Of a stretch of DNA of 5,635 bases, positions 5,019 to 5,635 are shown one piece after another (position 1 is the stretch's first letter; each line of letters opens with the position of its first letter). The translations under genes were made by a program, and so were the position numbers. A model generated the notes under the pieces. It made no database searches and was not told where the DNA came from. It worked only from the letters and a program-made list of their open reading frames with translations. The stretch is from positions 1-5,635 of the forward strand of contig CALGBT010000614.1 of the NCBI GenBank assembly GCA_937884235.1. The letters run 5' to 3'. Origin of the DNA: an uncultured Pseudomonadota bacterium (GTDB taxonomy: Bacteria; Myxococcota_A; UBA9042; CAIXZC01).

Positions 5019-5450
5019 ATGAAGAAGCTCATAGCCCTGCTCGTGCTGCTCTCGTTTGCATCGTTCGCCTGCTACAATACCTATCAGGTCAACGTCGACA
5101 CGATGAAGCAGTTGCAGACCGCCGACGGGGGCAATGCCAAGGTCGTAGAGACAAAGGAAGGCAAGAACGTGGAAGTCACCCGTTCCACCCGCCTCTTCGT
5201 TCGCGATGTGGACAGCAAAAGATACATGATCACGCCTTACAACTTCAAACTCACCAACTCGCAGCTCGTTGCGTCAGACCGTGACTACATCTTCATGCTG
5301 AATTCACTGGCTGGAGGCGGGGACGGCGAAGTTGACTTGCTCTCAACGCCCAAGACCGTCCTGCTGATTGGTGCCGGAGCCGCAGCAGTGGCCGGCATCA
5401 TCGTTGTCACCGTGCTTACCGCCGGACAGAAGTCGTTTACCGTCGAATAG
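5019..5450 (+). CDS. Small putative lipoprotein with C-terminal membrane segment, unknown function
   Basis: A 143-residue protein. MKKLIALLVLLSFASFAC is a signal peptide with Cys18; the lipobox SFAC is loose, since Leu is usual at -3. The middle part (~19-110) has alternating beta-type segments (YNTYQVNV, KNVEVTRSTRLFVRD, RYMITPYNFKLTNSQLVAS, DYIFMLNSL) and looks like a compact beta domain. Residues ~113-136 are a strongly hydrophobic Gly/Ala/Val/Ile segment, a likely second membrane anchor, followed by only seven residues. Small proteins of this layout (Cys-Tyr start, beta domain, hydrophobic tail) seem familiar from Myxococcota-type genomes, but I cannot name a family. It ends with TAG TAG TGA in frame, and the next gene begins inside that stop cluster. 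It has its own ribosome site and a candidate promoter shared in sequence with the S16 lipoprotein gene. Confidence 0.8.
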   Translation: MKKLIALLVLLSFASFACYNTYQVNVDTMKQLQTADGGNAKVVETKEGKNVEVTRSTRLFVRDVDSKRYMITPYNFKLTNSQLVASDRDYIFMLNSLAGGGDGEVDLLSTPKTVLLIGAGAAAVAGIIVVTVLTAGQKSFTVE

Positions 5451-5452
5451 TA

Positions 5453-5635
5453 GTGATATTCCCACAACCTGGCACCTCAATACTGCCAATTGCCATCCTG
5501 GTCTTGAGTTGCGCGTCTGCACACCGCGCAACCGGCAGCAGTGATTCAAGTATGGACAGGGCTGCGGAAACAAGACGGGCACAAGAGGTGGCAGAGGAGC
5601 AGGGCTGCCAGGCCATTCCACCGGAGCAGGACCCC
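5453..5635 (+). CDS. Putative lipoprotein, N-terminal part (3' end outside window)
   Basis: A frame open from GTG 5453 to the window edge (61 residues). The hydrophobic segment SILPIAILVLSC ends in a good lipobox (VLSC, Cys20, +2 Ala), followed by a polar Ser/Ala/Thr linker and a charged helical stretch (MDRAAETRRAQEVAEEQGC), with a second cysteine at residue 52. The n-region (MIFPQPGT) lacks the usual Lys or Arg, and no Shine-Dalgarno sequence precedes the GTG. No ATG, GTG or TTG exists upstream in this frame before a stop at 5333-5335, so GTG 5453 is the only standard start before the signal segment. The GTG begins two bases after the first stop of the previous gene, suggesting translational coupling. 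The composition after the signal peptide resembles the 3925 lipoprotein in style only. Function unknown. Confidence 0.6.
   Translation, partial: MIFPQPGTSILPIAILVLSCASAHRATGSSDSSMDRAAETRRAQEVAEEQGCQAIPPEQDP

Overview
The window is GC-rich (roughly 60% by eye), gene-dense bacterial chromosome with every supported gene on the + strand. Two genes are recognisable by family: xseA (exonuclease VII large subunit) and argR (arginine repressor). The others are a glycine-rich surface-type protein cut by the left edge and four proteins with lipoprotein-type signal peptides, the last cut by the right edge. Glycine-rich Cys/GG-repeat proteins and many small unassigned lipoproteins suggest a Gram-negative of the Myxococcota / former Deltaproteobacteria type. 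This is an inference from style and not a phylogenetic placement. No tRNA, rRNA, CRISPR array, insertion sequence or clear rho-independent terminator was seen.

Layout. 3-485: C-terminal part of the glycine-rich protein, with two degenerate repeat units. 487-515: a sigma70-like promoter ending 8 bases before the xseA ATG, which has no Shine-Dalgarno sequence, so the transcript may be leaderless. 524-1798: xseA, complete, with no xseB behind it. 1904-3826: a 640-residue lipoprotein carrying a complete S16 (Lon-type) protease domain with the Ser-Lys dyad but no AAA+ ATPase, followed by about 420 helical residues of unknown function. 3804-3832: a good sigma70-like promoter across the stop codon of that gene, serving 3925-4374 (small lipoprotein) and 4384-4875 (argR), which are 9 bases apart. 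5019-5450: a 143-residue lipoprotein with a C-terminal membrane segment. 5453-5635: the start of a further lipoprotein whose GTG overlaps a triple stop.

How the parts may work together. Both large intergenic gaps (1799-1903 and 4876-5018) contain the identical 13-mer CGCCCCCTAACCC, followed after 16 and 15 bases by GTTG, and lie 85 and 88 bases upstream of a lipoprotein start codon. The AAC / GTT spacing resembles promoters of extracytoplasmic-function sigma factors. If so, the lipid-anchored S16 protease and the 143-residue lipoprotein would belong to one envelope-related regulon. This shared signal and the exported, ATPase-free Lon-type protease are the most interesting points here. Both rest on sequence reading only.
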